Source: Caenispirillum bisanense (GTDB lineage Bacteria > Pseudomonadota > Alphaproteobacteria > Rhodospirillales > UBA2165). From it: a stretch of 64,000 bases of DNA. Under the pieces are notes generated by a model. That model did not search any database and was not told the DNA's origin. It worked only from the letters and a program-made list of their open reading frames with translations. Shown here one piece after another: positions 1-9,362 of the stretch; within the stretch, counting starts at the first letter, position 1; each line of letters begins with the position of its first letter. The translations under genes were made by a program, and so were the position numbers. The DNA lies in contig CAMDWJ010000004.1 in assembly GCA_945877815.1 (NCBI GenBank), positions 1 to 64,000 of the forward strand, read 5' to 3'.

Positions 1-2466
1 CTGCCCCGCCCGATGGTCGAGATCTTCGTGCATTCGGCCAGAATGGAGGGCGTTCATCTGCGCGGCGGCAAGGTCGCGCGCGGCGGTATCCGCTGGTCGG
101 ACCGCAAGGAGGATTTCCGCACCGAGATCCTGGGCCTGATGAAGGCGCAGATGGTCAAAAATTCGGTCATCGTGCCGGTCGGTTCCAAAGGCGGCTTCAC
201 GGTGAAACGTCCGCCCGTTGACGGCGGACGCGATGCGATCATGGCCGAGGGCATCGCGTGCTATCGCACCTTCATGTCGGGCCTACTCGACATCACTGAC
301 AATCTGAAGAACGGCAAGATCTTGCCGCCGAAGGACGTCGTGCGCCTCGACGGCGACGATCCCTATCTGGTGGTCGCCGCCGACAAGGGAACCGCGACCT
401 TCTCCGACATCGCCAACGGCATCGCCATCGATTACGGCTTCTGGCTCGGCGATGCATTCGCGTCGGGCGGCAGCGTTGGCTACGACCACAAGAAAATGGG
501 CATCACCGCGCGCGGCGCTTGGGAATCCGTCAAGCGCCATTTCCGCGAGGTCGGCAAGGATATCCAAAACGAGGATTTCATCTGCGTCGGCGTCGGCGAC
601 ATGTCGGGCGACGTGTTCGGCAACGGCATGATTCTGTCGCGCCATACCAAGCTGATCGGCGCCTTCAACCACATGCATATTTTCGTCGATCCAGATCCAG
701 ATCCTTCGACCAGCTTCAAGGAACGGGTGCGCATGTTCAATTTGCCACGCTCGTCGTGGACGGACTACAACGCAAAGGTGCTGTCGAAGGGCGGCGGCAT
801 CTACGACCGCAAAGCGAAATCGATCGCGCTGTCGGCCGAGGCGCGCGCGCGCTTCGCGATCACCAAGGCGACGGTGACGCCGAACGAGCTGATCAAGGTC
901 ATGCTGCAAGCCGAGGTCGAACTATTGTGGTTCGGCGGCATCGGCACCTATATGAAGGCATCGTTCGAAACCCACGCCGATGCGGACGACCGTTCCAACG
1001 ACGCCGTGCGCGTGAGCGCCAACGAGGTGCGCGCCAAGGTGATCGGGGAAGGGGCCAATCTGGGCGTCACGCAACGCGCACGTATCGAATATGCCTTGAG
1101 AGGCGGGCGCCTGAACGCCGATTCCATCGATAATTCCGCCGGCGTCGATACCTCCGATCACGAGGTCAATATCAAGATCCTGCTCGATGCTGTGGTCGCC
1201 AAGAAGAAGCTCAGCTATGCCCAGCGTAACGTTCAGCTCGCCAAGCTCACTGACGAACTGGCACTATTGGTGCTGCGCGACAATTACATGCAGACCCAGG
1301 CGATCATGCTCAGCCAGGCAAAAAGCGTCGCTCTGCTCGATCTGCAGCAACGCTTCGTGCGCATGCTGGAACGTGCCGGTCGGCTCGACCGGGTGATCGA
1401 ACATCTGCCCGACGACGAGACCTGGGCCGAGCGCGCGCGCGATCGCGTCGGGCTGACACGGCCCGAGATCGCGATCGTCATGCCCTATTCAAAAATGTGG
1501 CTCTACGACACGCTTCTGGCGTCGGACCTGCCGGACGATCCTTTGTTCGAGAACGACTTGGTCAATTATTTCCCGACGGCACTGCGCACTAAATACCGCA
1601 AGGAAATCCTCGCCCATCAATTGCGCCGCGAGATTATCGCCACGGTCGTGACCAACAGCATGATCAACCGGGTCGGCGGCACCTTTGGAATCAATCTGAT
1701 GGAAAAGACCGGTGTGACCCCGGTCGAAGTGGCACGCGCCTATATCGTGGTCCGCGATGCGTTCAATCTGCGCGCCATCTGGAGCGCCATCGAGGCGCTC
1801 GACGCCAAGGTCCATGCCGACGTCCAGATCAAGCTGTTCTACGATATCGAGCAGCTGATCGAGCGCGCCACCTTGTGGGTCTTGCGCAATGTCGCGGCCC
1901 CCATCGATATCGGCAAGACGATCGCCGAGCTAAAGCCCGGCATCTCGCAACTGACACCGTCGATCGACAAGCTGATTCCGAAGGAAGTGACCGAGCATAT
2001 CGAATTCCGCATCAAGCGTTATACCGATGGCGGCGTCCCGGCCCCGCTCGCCAGGCAGATCGCCTTCACGATCTTGATGATCTCGGCACCCGACATCGTG
2101 CGCGCGGCGGCCCAGAGCAAGCGGCCCTTGGCCGACGTTGCACGGCTTTATTTCCAGATCGGCGAGACCTTTAGGCTTGGCTGGCTGCGCTACAACGCGG
2201 AAAAACTGCCGGCCGACAATCATTGGCAGAAGCTCGCCGCCGCGGCCGTCATCGAAGAGCTGTACGCCCATCAGAAGAACCTGGCGCTGCGTATGATGCG
2301 GGGCTCGATCACCGGCGATCCGCTCGAACGCTGGACCAAGGCGAACGCCTCGTCGCTGGAGCAGATGAAGCAGATGCTGACCGAACTGTCGGCCGCAGAC
2401 CTCGTCGATCTGTCCATGCTCGCCGTCGCCAGCCGACATTTGAGTGCATTCTCGGCCGGTGAGTAA
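1..2466 (+). CDS. NAD-specific glutamate dehydrogenase, large type (5' truncated by window)
   Basis: This is the C-terminal 821 residues of the large NAD-dependent glutamate dehydrogenase, a cytoplasmic enzyme that oxidises L-glutamate to 2-oxoglutarate and ammonia. The frame is open from base 1, so the first ATG at 13 is internal and about half of the usual roughly 1,600 residues lies outside the window. Family segments are seen in order: GGKVARGGIRWSDR, GSKGGF, GVGDMSGDVFGNGM, IFVDPDPDPSTSF and GEGANLGVTQRARIEY, followed by the long C-terminal helical region. No frameshift is seen and the stop is TAA. The gene is housekeeping and not functionally linked to the glycan genes downstream. The family call is secure. 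Confidence 0.95.
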   Translation: MPRPMVEIFVHSARMEGVHLRGGKVARGGIRWSDRKEDFRTEILGLMKAQMVKNSVIVPVGSKGGFTVKRPPVDGGRDAIMAEGIACYRTFMSGLLDITDNLKNGKILPPKDVVRLDGDDPYLVVAADKGTATFSDIANGIAIDYGFWLGDAFASGGSVGYDHKKMGITARGAWESVKRHFREVGKDIQNEDFICVGVGDMSGDVFGNGMILSRHTKLIGAFNHMHIFVDPDPDPSTSFKERVRMFNLPRSSWTDYNAKVLSKGGGIYDRKAKSIALSAEARARFAITKATVTPNELIKVMLQAEVELLWFGGIGTYMKASFETHADADDRSNDAVRVSANEVRAKVIGEGANLGVTQRARIEYALRGGRLNADSIDNSAGVDTSDHEVNIKILLDAVVAKKKLSYAQRNVQLAKLTDELALLVLRDNYMQTQAIMLSQAKSVALLDLQQRFVRMLERAGRLDRVIEHLPDDETWAERARDRVGLTRPEIAIVMPYSKMWLYDTLLASDLPDDPLFENDLVNYFPTALRTKYRKEILAHQLRREIIATVVTNSMINRVGGTFGINLMEKTGVTPVEVARAYIVVRDAFNLRAIWSAIEALDAKVHADVQIKLFYDIEQLIERATLWVLRNVAAPIDIGKTIAELKPGISQLTPSIDKLIPKEVTEHIEFRIKRYTDGGVPAPLARQIAFTILMISAPDIVRAAAQSKRPLADVARLYFQIGETFRLGWLRYNAEKLPADNHWQKLAAAAVIEELYAHQKNLALRMMRGSITGDPLERWTKANASSLEQMKQMLTELSAADLVDLSMLAVASRHLSAFSAGE

Positions 2467-2481
2467 ACTGTCGAAACCTTT

Positions 2482-2570
2482 CACCCCCACCCCAACCCTC
2501 CCCCCTCAAGGGGGAGGGTGTTTTATTCTTATTCCCTCCCCCCTTGAGGGGGAGGGTCAGGGAGGGGGGT
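2482..2570. repeat. paired GC palindromes (alphaproteobacterial intergenic repeat)
   Basis: Two near-identical palindromes, at 2496-2518 and 2534-2556, each have C-rich then G-rich arms around TCAAG or TTGAG. They are separated by a T-rich spacer, and outer C-rich and G-rich stretches extend the inverted symmetry. The element fills the gap between the glutamate dehydrogenase and MFS genes. It may end transcription of the first, and its G-rich right end supplies the Shine-Dalgarno-like sequence of the second. No coding capacity is seen. Confidence 0.75.
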
Positions 2571-2572
2571 AG

Positions 2573-3811
2573 ATGTCCCGTCGCACTCCCGCCTCGCGGC
2601 TTGGCATTTTCGCCTGGGCAATGTTCGACTGGGCCAATTCGGCCTTCACGACGGTGGTCATCACTTTCGTCTTCGCGACCTATTTCGCCAAGGGCGTGGT
2701 CGGCGACGAAACCCTCGGCACGTCCTATTGGGGTTATGCGATGAGCCTGTCCGGGCTGTGCATCGCGCTGCTGGCCCCCATCTTCGGCGCGGTCGCCGAT
2801 ATGGGCGGACGGCGCAAGCCGTGGATCGCGGGCTTCACGACGCTGTGCGTAACCGCAACGGCGATGCTGGTCTTCATCGCTCCCGAGCCAGGCTATGCGC
2901 TACCCGCCCTGATCCTGGTGGCGCTCGCCAATATCGGTTTTGAGATGGGAGTCGTGTTCAATAATGCCATGCTGCCCGATATCGCGCGCGCCGACCGCAT
3001 CGGGCGGATCTCCGGCTGGGCCTGGGGCTTCGGCTATGCCGGCGGCCTCGTTTGTCTGGTGATCATCCTCGTTTTTTTCGATCTCGGCTCGACCGACCAT
3101 CTGCGCGCGACCTCGTTGCTGGTCGCGGCCTGGTTCGCGCTGTTCGCCATACCGTTGTTCCTTTGGACACCGGACCAGCCCGACCGGCATATCGGATTCG
3201 GCCGCGCCGTCTTGGACGGGTTGGCGCTGCTCGGGCGTACGCTGAAAGCGCTCCGCAACCAGGGAAATATAGTGCGCTTCCTGCTGGCCCACATGGTCTA
3301 TGGCGACGGGCTGGTGACCTTGTTCGCAATGGGTGGGGTCTTCGCGCAAAGCGCCTTCGGCATGACCACGAACGAGGTTCTCCAATTCGCCGTGGCGATC
3401 AACGTGACGGCGGGGCTGGGCGCGGCTGCGTTCGGCTGGATCGACGACAAGATCGGTCCCAAACCGACCATCCAGATTTCCCTGATCGGGCTTGCGGGCC
3501 TCGGCGTCGCCATCTTGATGGTGCACGACATCATGACCTTCCTCATCCTGGGCGCGGCGCTCGGCATCTTTGTCGGCCCGGCCCAGTCGGCCAGCCGCTC
3601 GTTGCTGGCCCGCATGGTGCCGCAAGGCCAGGAAACCGAAATCTTCGGGCTGTATGCGCTATCGGGCAAAGCGACGGCCTTTTTGGGGCCGCTACTGTTC
3701 GGCCTCGCCACCGCCGCCTTCGGGAGCGCCAGGGCCGGAATGGCGACGATTTTGATGTTTTTTGTGATCGGAGCAGTCATTTTAGGTACCGTCACGGTAC
3801 CGCGGCGTTGA
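2573..3811 (+). CDS. MFS transporter, UMF1 (Atg22-like) family
   Basis: A 412-residue inner-membrane protein with about twelve hydrophobic segments. The N-terminal FAWAMFDWANSAF and the loop 2-3 motif ADMGGRRKPW identify the UMF1 branch of the major facilitator superfamily, whose substrates are mostly unknown. The length is normal for the family. The ATG at 2573 is preceded by a G-rich GGAGGGGGG tract at the end of the intergenic repeat, which works as a strong ribosome-binding site. The gene lies 31 bases upstream of the SIS-domain gene, so the two may be co-transcribed. The substrate cannot be inferred. Confidence 0.88.
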   Translation: MSRRTPASRLGIFAWAMFDWANSAFTTVVITFVFATYFAKGVVGDETLGTSYWGYAMSLSGLCIALLAPIFGAVADMGGRRKPWIAGFTTLCVTATAMLVFIAPEPGYALPALILVALANIGFEMGVVFNNAMLPDIARADRIGRISGWAWGFGYAGGLVCLVIILVFFDLGSTDHLRATSLLVAAWFALFAIPLFLWTPDQPDRHIGFGRAVLDGLALLGRTLKALRNQGNIVRFLLAHMVYGDGLVTLFAMGGVFAQSAFGMTTNEVLQFAVAINVTAGLGAAAFGWIDDKIGPKPTIQISLIGLAGLGVAILMVHDIMTFLILGAALGIFVGPAQSASRSLLARMVPQGQETEIFGLYALSGKATAFLGPLLFGLATAAFGSARAGMATILMFFVIGAVILGTVTVPRR

Positions 3812-3842
3812 AACCCCACCGCCATATCTATAAATAGGCGCC

Positions 3843-4463
3843 ATGACATTCCCCGATGAAAAGTTCCCCGATCCGGCCTCCTACACGGACGCCTATTTCG
3901 ATCAACTCGCCCATGCCGCCGCCAGCGTCGATCGCGGCCGGCTCGCGGCGGCCGTCGCCATCCTGGAAAAAGCCTACGAACGGCGCGCCACATTGTACGT
4001 CTGCGGCAACGGCGGCTCGGCGTCGATCTCGAACCATCTCGAATGCGATCACGGCAAACTCGTGGCCACCGATACGAACCTGTTGCCGCGCGTCCATTCG
4101 CTGGCCGCCAATATCGAGGTGATCACTGCGATCGCCAACGACATCGAATATGCCGAAGTCTTCACCCACCAGCTGCGCCTAAACGCACAGCCCGGCGATG
4201 TGGTGATGACGATTTCCTCGTCCGGCGATTCGGAGAACGTGGTTCGCGTGATCCAATGGGCACGCGACAACGGATGTGAATCGATCGCGTTGACTGGCTT
4301 CAACGGCGGACGCACCGGCAAGCTCGCGACCGTGAACCTGCATGTCGCCGGCGACAATTACGGCGTGATCGAAGACGTGCATCAGTCGCTCATGCACCTG
4401 ATGGGGCAGTTCATCCGCCAGAAGCGCATGAGCCTCGAACTTATCCAGCAGCGGAAGTTTTAG
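3843..4463 (+). CDS. SIS-domain sugar-phosphate isomerase, GmhA-like
   Basis: A 206-residue cytoplasmic SIS-domain protein of the phosphoheptose isomerase (sedoheptulose 7-phosphate isomerase) type. The phosphosugar-binding signatures are visible: VCGNGGSASISNHLE near residues 44-58 and TISSSGDSENVV near 120. A helical tail carries the HQSLMHLMGQ segment. In classical GmhA the isomerisation starts ADP-heptose synthesis for LPS cores. The region after GNGGSAS (NHLECDHGK) differs from textbook GmhA, so a related phosphosugar substrate is possible. No other heptose-pathway gene is in the window. The start is the first ATG after the MFS gene, with an AGG about 8 bases upstream. Confidence 0.85.
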   Translation: MTFPDEKFPDPASYTDAYFDQLAHAAASVDRGRLAAAVAILEKAYERRATLYVCGNGGSASISNHLECDHGKLVATDTNLLPRVHSLAANIEVITAIANDIEYAEVFTHQLRLNAQPGDVVMTISSSGDSENVVRVIQWARDNGCESIALTGFNGGRTGKLATVNLHVAGDNYGVIEDVHQSLMHLMGQFIRQKRMSLELIQQRKF

Positions 4464-4492
4464 GCCGAGATTTCAATTTAGGGCCTTCATGC

Positions 4493-4560
4493 GCGGACTT
4501 GATCCGCGCATCCATCTTCACAGCGCGTCCTGCAAAAAGATGGATGACCGGGTCAAGCCC
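4493..4560. repeat. imperfect palindrome, alphaproteobacterial REP-like
   Basis: The left arm at 4493-4518 and the right arm at 4537-4560 are near-perfect inverted copies sharing cttga-cc-g-catccatctt, around an 18-base loop. The right arm, ggatgaccgggtcaagcc, resembles palindromic repeats scattered through alphaproteobacterial intergenic regions. Confidence 0.7.
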
Positions 4561-4564
4561 ACTA

Positions 4565-4769
4565 CTGTCCGGTTTAAATCGGCCGTCATGCCTCGGCTTG
4601 CCCCGAGATCCTCATCGTGAGCCTGTCGAAGGATGGGCAGCGGCACCCCCATGCTTCGACAGGCTCAGCATGAGGCACATATTGGAGCAAGTCCTCGTCC
4701 GAATCGAGCATGCAAAAAGCATAACCGCCGTAAGGCATTGCGCCGCCTCAGTACATTTTAACCGGACAG
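4565..4769. repeat. possible MITE-like element with 14-base inverted ends
   Basis: The bases ctgtccggtttaaa at 4565-4578 and ttttaaccggacag at 4756-4769 are inverted copies with one mismatch. They enclose about 205 bases with no reading frame. That structure fits a miniature inverted-repeat element or the remnant of an insertion sequence, but I see no target-site duplication, so the call is tentative. Confidence 0.4.
4610..4675. repeat. 26-base inverted repeat, REP-like hairpin
   Basis: The arms at 4610-4635 and 4650-4675 are inverted copies matching at 23 of 26 positions, sharing the core gagcctgtcgaag, with a 14-base loop. This motif is a frequent intergenic repeat in alphaproteobacteria and would form a stable hairpin in transcripts from either strand. 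Confidence 0.75.
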
Positions 4770-4814
4770 CCGTGGGCCAGGCCGGGCCATGACGAGAATA
4801 CTTTGTCCGAGAAC

Positions 4815-6401
4815 TCAGTGCCGGAAATGCCGCATCCCGGTGAAGACCATGGCGAGACCGCGTTCGTCGGCCGCCGCGATGACCTCGACGTCGCGGATCG
4901 AGCCACCCGGTTGGATTACCGCCGTCACGCCGGCATCGGCGGCAGCGATCAATCCATCTGCAAACGGGAAGAACGCATCGGACGCAACGACCGAACCCTT
5001 GGCGCGGCTTATCGTTTCACCTGCGGCGTTCGACGCTTCCTCGGCTTTCCAAGTTGCAATGCGCGACGAATTGACCCGACTCATTTGCCCTGCGCCGACG
5101 CCCACCGTCGTGCCGTTCTTGCAATAGACGATGGCGTTGGATTTCACATGCTTGGCGACCGTAAAGGCGAATTTCAAATCGGCCATTTCCTGCGCGGAAG
5201 GCGCACGCTTGGTGACCACCTTCAACTCGTCACCCGTCACCGCAGCATCGCGCCCCTGCAGCAGATAGCCGCCGGCCAGTGTGCGCACAGTTGGACCCTC
5301 GGCGCGCGGATCGGGCAGGCCGCCGGCTTCGAGTACGCGCAAATTCTTCTTGGCCGCGAAAACGGCACGCGCCTCGTCCGTCACTTTGGGCGCGATGATC
5401 ACCTCGACGAACAGTTTGGCGATCTCCTCGGCGGTTGCGCGATCGATCGGGCGGTTGAGCGCGACGATGCCGCCGAAAGCGCTTTCCGGATCGCAGGCCA
5501 GCGCCTTGCGATAGGCATCGGCTTGCGTTGCAGCGACCGCAACGCCGCACGGATTGGCGTGTTTGATGATGGCGCAGGCGATCTCGTCGAATTCGGCGAC
5601 CAGTTCGTAGGCCGCATCCGTATCGTTGAGATTGTTGAAGGACAGCTCCTTGCCCTGAAGCTGGATCGCTGAGGCGACGCCGGGACGTTTCTCCTCGCCG
5701 ACATAAAGTGCCGCCGATTGATGCGGGTTCTCACCGTAACGCAGCGTCTGCTGCAAGGCGCCGGCCACCACCAGGCGCTCCGGGAACGCCTCGCCCGCCT
5801 GCGCGGCGAACCAGCCGCCGATGGCGGCATCGTAGGCGGCCGTACGGCGATAGGCGCGGCCCGCAAGGGCGCGGCGGAACTCGATGGTGGTCGCGCCATC
5901 GTGTGTGCGCATCTCGTCCATCAGGCGGGCGTAATCGGCGGTATCGACGATGACTGTGACATCCGTGTGGTTCTTCGATGCACCCCGGATCAATGCCGGC
6001 CCGCCGATATCGATATTCTCGATGCAGGTCTCGAGATCGGCGCCCGAGGCGACCGTTGCCTCGAACGGATATAGATTGACGATGAGAAGATCGATGGGCG
6101 CGATGCCGTGCTCTGCCATGGATGCGACGTCGCCTTTATTGTCGCGTCGCGCCAGCAGGCCGCCATGGATTTTGGGATGCAGGGTTTTGACCCGCCCGTC
6201 CATCATCTCGGGGAAACCGGTATGATCGGACACCTCGACCACCGCGAGCCCTGCATCGCGGAGCGATTTGGCGGTCCCCCCGGTGGACAGGATTTCGACC
6301 CCTCGTTCGGCCAGGAAACGGCCGAGATCGAGCAGGCCGGATTTGTCGGAGACGGAGATGAGGGCGCGGCGGATAGGACGGTTGATCTGATTCTGAAGCA
6401 T
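4815..6401 (-). CDS. purH: bifunctional AICAR formyltransferase / IMP cyclohydrolase
   Basis: PurH (528 residues) catalyses the last two steps of de novo purine synthesis in the cytoplasm: formylation of AICAR with 10-formyl-tetrahydrofolate, then ring closure to IMP. The N-terminal MGS-like cyclohydrolase domain (residues 1 to about 200) begins with [18 protein letters not shown] and contains [10 protein letters not shown]. The C-terminal transformylase domain includes [16 protein letters not shown] and the catalytic [10 protein letters not shown] segment. The protein ends in [10 protein letters not shown], as is typical. Length and both domains are normal. The stop abuts the repeat-bearing intergenic region. 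A metallophosphoesterase gene lies 32 bases upstream on the same strand. Confidence 0.97.
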   Translation of the reverse strand: MLQNQINRPIRRALISVSDKSGLLDLGRFLAERGVEILSTGGTAKSLRDAGLAVVEVSDHTGFPEMMDGRVKTLHPKIHGGLLARRDNKGDVASMAEHGIAPIDLLIVNLYPFEATVASGADLETCIENIDIGGPALIRGASKNHTDVTVIVDTADYARLMDEMRTHDGATTIEFRRALAGRAYRRTAAYDAAIGGWFAAQAGEAFPERLVVAGALQQTLRYGENPHQSAALYVGEEKRPGVASAIQLQGKELSFNNLNDTDAAYELVAEFDEIACAIIKHANPCGVAVAATQADAYRKALACDPESAFGGIVALNRPIDRATAEEIAKLFVEVIIAPKVTDEARAVFAAKKNLRVLEAGGLPDPRAEGPTVRTLAGGYLLQGRDAAVTGDELKVVTKRAPSAQEMADLKFAFTVAKHVKSNAIVYCKNGTTVGVGAGQMSRVNSSRIATWKAEEASNAAGETISRAKGSVVASDAFFPFADGLIAAADAGVTAVIQPGGSIRDVEVIAAADERGLAMVFTGMRHFRH

Positions 6402-6433
6402 GGGGGGTCTATAGCAAACCGCTTCCCCACGGG

Positions 6434-7345
6434 CTAGTCAGGAACTGACCGCAGTCGGAGAAGCGCGATTTCCGCGGGGCAATTGATCCGGATCGGCAGC
6501 CCGCCGATGCCGAGACCGCGATTGGTATAGCCATGCATGGCACCGATTCGCCAGCGACCCGAAGCCAGCCGTCGGTTCACATCGAGCGCCGTCAAGATCG
6601 GCCGGCCGCTCGGCAGGCAAATCTGACCCCCATGAGTATGACCGGCCAGATAGAGATCATAGCCCGAATCAGCCGCGGCACCGGCGATTTCCGGTGTATG
6701 CACGAGTAAGATGCGAAACCCGTCCGGCGCCGCCCGGAGGGCTTGGTCGGCATGTTCCGTGTAAAAAGCATGGATATCGTCGAGCCCCACGAGATGCAGC
6801 GCAGCTGCGCCCGTGTCGATGGTTACATGCTCGTTGACCAACATGCGCATCCCAATGCTTTCCAGCGGCGCCACCATGCGCCAGCTGTCATGGTTGCCGA
6901 GAACGCCGTAAACACCGGCACGCACATTCATCGCAGCCACCAAGGGCTGCAGAAGCGCGGCCGAACGCGCCGGGTCTGACCTCCTTTCGCCGATCTGAAA
7001 ATCGCCGGTCAGGACCGCGATATCCGCCGTAAGTCCGGTCAGGCATTCGATCGCCTGCGCCGCGACGGCCGGTGTCGCTTCAAGATGCGGGTCGGACAGA
7101 TGGAGGATTGTAAAGCCGTCGAGGTCTCGGGGCAGGCCAGGGCAGGAAAATTCGATCTCGGACAGCGATATCTTGAGAGCACGACGGCCGGCCAATCGCG
7201 AAATGCCGCTCATCCGGCTGAAGAGGCTTGCCCATCGCAAAACCGGCCGCAGCACAGGCGTGGACCGACGACCGACGACACTGGATCGGCCGGACCGCGC
7301 CTCCATCTGCGCCCGTCGTAGCTGCCATTCGTTGCGGGATGTCAT
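6434..7345 (-). CDS. calcineurin-like metallophosphoesterase
   Basis: A 303-residue phosphoesterase of the YkuE-like branch. The dinuclear-metal motifs are all present in order: HLSDPHLE near residue 82, LTGDFQ, LGNHDSW, LLVHTPE and AGHTHGGQ. The first 70 residues are basic with little hydrophobicity and resemble a loosely conserved extension, so a later start cannot be excluded. Relatives act on phospholipid or lipid A precursors (UDP-diacylglucosamine hydrolase LpxI/YkuE-like) or on unknown phosphoesters, and the exact substrate is not visible. The gene sits between purH and the polysaccharide genes and could belong to either transcription unit. Confidence 0.85.
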   Translation of the reverse strand: MTSRNEWQLRRAQMEARSGRSSVVGRRSTPVLRPVLRWASLFSRMSGISRLAGRRALKISLSEIEFSCPGLPRDLDGFTILHLSDPHLEATPAVAAQAIECLTGLTADIAVLTGDFQIGERRSDPARSAALLQPLVAAMNVRAGVYGVLGNHDSWRMVAPLESIGMRMLVNEHVTIDTGAAALHLVGLDDIHAFYTEHADQALRAAPDGFRILLVHTPEIAGAAADSGYDLYLAGHTHGGQICLPSGRPILTALDVNRRLASGRWRIGAMHGYTNRGLGIGGLPIRINCPAEIALLRLRSVPD

Positions 7346-7372
7346 TGCACGTCAGAGATATGCGCGACAAAT

Positions 7373-9277
7373 CTATTCCGCAACCAGACGAGAAGATCCC
7401 GGACCGGCCGAAGTATATTCCGGCACCAGATTGGCAATGACCGAACGCGCGAGACCTTCGTTGCGTTCGACGCAGGCCTGGGACAAGCGGTCGAACTCGA
7501 CGCGGATGGAATTGAGTTCGGCGGCGCGCGGGCGGGCGAAGAGCAGACCGGGCTGCTCCGTCGCCACCAAATCCTCGCTGCCGTGCAGCACTTCTTCGAA
7601 CAACTTCTCGCCGGGCCGGGCACCGACGATTTCGATGGCGATGTCGCGCCCCGGTTCGAAACCGGCGAGACGGATCATTTGGCGCGCGAGATCCATGATG
7701 CGGACCGGTTCGCCCATATCGAGGACATAGATGCCGCCACCACCCGCCGGCTTCTCGGCCCCGAGCGCCGAGGCCATCAACACCAACTCGACCGCCTCAC
7801 GCACGGTCATGAAATAGCGCGTCATAGCGGGGTCGGTCACGGTCAACGGACCACCCTCCTGCAATTGCTGGCGGAACAGCTCGATGACCGAGCCGGTCGA
7901 ACCCAAAACATTGCCGAACCGCACGGTCACGAACCGGGTCCCGGCGGCGCCGGTCAGATCGAGCGCCTGGCAATACATCTCGGCCAGGCGCTTCGAGGCG
8001 CCCATGATATTGGTCGGGTTGACCGCCTTGTCCGTCGAGATTTGAACGAGCACACGAACGCCCGCGCTCCGCGCAGCATCAGCGACATTGACGGTGCCGG
8101 CTACATTGGTGACGAGGCCTTCGAACATATTGGCCTCGACCATCGGCACATGTTTCAACGCCGCAGCATGAAACACGAGATCGGGACGCGTCTCGGCGAA
8201 AGCACTGTGGATGCGGCGCGCGTCGCGAACATCCGCAAGCACCGCCGCGCGCGGCAAGGCTTTGACGATCTTGGCGACCTCGCGATCGATCTTGAACAGA
8301 TTATATTCGGAATTGTCGATCAGGGTCAGATGGGCGGGCGACAGACCGACGATCTGACGCACAAGCTCGCTGCCGATGCTTCCACCGGCGCCAGTCACCA
8401 ACACACGCCTTCCCGCGATCAGACGCTGCATGGCATCGCGGTCGAGCGGCATTTGCGGACGGCCGAGCAGATCCTCGACTTCGACCGGCTTCACGCTCAC
8501 CATATCGGTTATGCCGGTACGAAAGTCGCTCAAGGACGGCAGGCGCGCGAGCGTCATGCCGAGCGAATCAGCGATGTCCAGCAGACGCTGTACTTCCCCC
8601 GGCCCGAACCGTTCCGAAGTGAGGATCAGCTTTTGCGGCGCAGGACCGTCTTGCTTCAATCGTTCGACCACCGACGGGATTTCGTCGATCAATCCGAGGA
8701 TATCGACGCCGTGAATGTTGCGTCCCACTCGTGCCGATGTTGCGGAAATGATTCCAGCGATCGAATAATTCGAATCTCCGCGCGCGACATCGCGGATAAA
8801 AAGCTCGGCCGCATCGCCGGCGCCGACGAGGAGGACCGGTACCCGCGGCCGGCGCTCGCGTTCGAATTTCAGATCGATCCGGCGATCCTTGAACAGCCGA
8901 TAGGCGAAACGCGGGGCACCCAGCAGGGCGATCAGAACGAACCAATTAATGAGCGGCAAGGAGCGCGGGAGAGTTTCCAGACGCGTGATGGTGAACATCA
9001 ACACGAGGAACACCAGGATGGTCAGCGACGCGGCCTTGGTGATGGTGAAAAGATCGTTGAGCGAGGCGTAGCGCCAAACGCCCCGGTACATGTCCGACAG
9101 ACGGAATACAACCGCTGCAACCAGCGTGAAGGCCGCCGCCGAAAGATAAAAACGATCGTCGGGTATGGCATCGAGATCGCCCAGACGCAAAGACAGCGCG
9201 ATGACGAAAGACGTCAGCGCCATGATGACATCGTGGGCAAATACGATATTGGCCCGACTCAGCAGTCTTACAAGCAC
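7373..9277 (-). CDS. membrane-anchored nucleotide-sugar 4,6-dehydratase (CapD/WbpM/PglF-like)
   Basis: This protein of about 634 residues has four N-terminal membrane spans, a first Rossmann segment (LLVGAGDAAELFIRD) and a C-terminal short-chain dehydrogenase domain with TGAGGSIGSELVRQI near residue 294 and the active-site stretch STDKAVNPTNIMGASKRLAE. The family converts UDP-GlcNAc to the 4-keto-6-deoxy sugar, the precursor of QuiNAc, FucNAc and bacillosamine. With the WbpV-, WbuB- and WbpL-like genes upstream it forms an initiation-sugar module. I chose GTG at 9277, which has GGGGC about 8 bases upstream. A TTG at 9289 is the alternative. This is the only clear 4,6-dehydratase in the window. 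Confidence 0.9.
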   Translation of the reverse strand: MLVRLLSRANIVFAHDVIMALTSFVIALSLRLGDLDAIPDDRFYLSAAAFTLVAAVVFRLSDMYRGVWRYASLNDLFTITKAASLTILVFLVLMFTITRLETLPRSLPLINWFVLIALLGAPRFAYRLFKDRRIDLKFERERRPRVPVLLVGAGDAAELFIRDVARGDSNYSIAGIISATSARVGRNIHGVDILGLIDEIPSVVERLKQDGPAPQKLILTSERFGPGEVQRLLDIADSLGMTLARLPSLSDFRTGITDMVSVKPVEVEDLLGRPQMPLDRDAMQRLIAGRRVLVTGAGGSIGSELVRQIVGLSPAHLTLIDNSEYNLFKIDREVAKIVKALPRAAVLADVRDARRIHSAFAETRPDLVFHAAALKHVPMVEANMFEGLVTNVAGTVNVADAARSAGVRVLVQISTDKAVNPTNIMGASKRLAEMYCQALDLTGAAGTRFVTVRFGNVLGSTGSVIELFRQQLQEGGPLTVTDPAMTRYFMTVREAVELVLMASALGAEKPAGGGGIYVLDMGEPVRIMDLARQMIRLAGFEPGRDIAIEIVGARPGEKLFEEVLHGSEDLVATEQPGLLFARPRAAELNSIRVEFDRLSQACVERNEGLARSVIANLVPEYTSAGPGSSRLVAE

Positions 9278-9362
9278 GCCGTGCCCCAAAAGCCTATGAA
9301 TTCAACGCGGCGCCAAGATAACACAACCGACCGGCCTCGCCACGCCCAACACGGATTCCGCG

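Larger units (their letters stand above)
4464..4814. other. 351-base gene-free region with inverted repeats
   Basis: This gap between the convergent SIS-domain and purH genes has no convincing reading frame. It holds two long imperfect palindromes, listed separately, and a pair of 14-base inverted arms at 4565-4578 and 4756-4769. The palindromes may act as a bidirectional transcription end or as REP-like elements. I see no promoter, RNA gene or operator in it. Confidence 0.7.

Noticed and set aside
688-704. Short tandem gatcca repeat in the glutamate dehydrogenase gene
   Set aside because: It encodes DPDPDP, a normal conserved part of the family.
3052-3837. 261-codon second frame within the MFS gene
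   Set aside because: It is a +1 shadow of the transporter with an Arg/Ala-rich composition and no motif.
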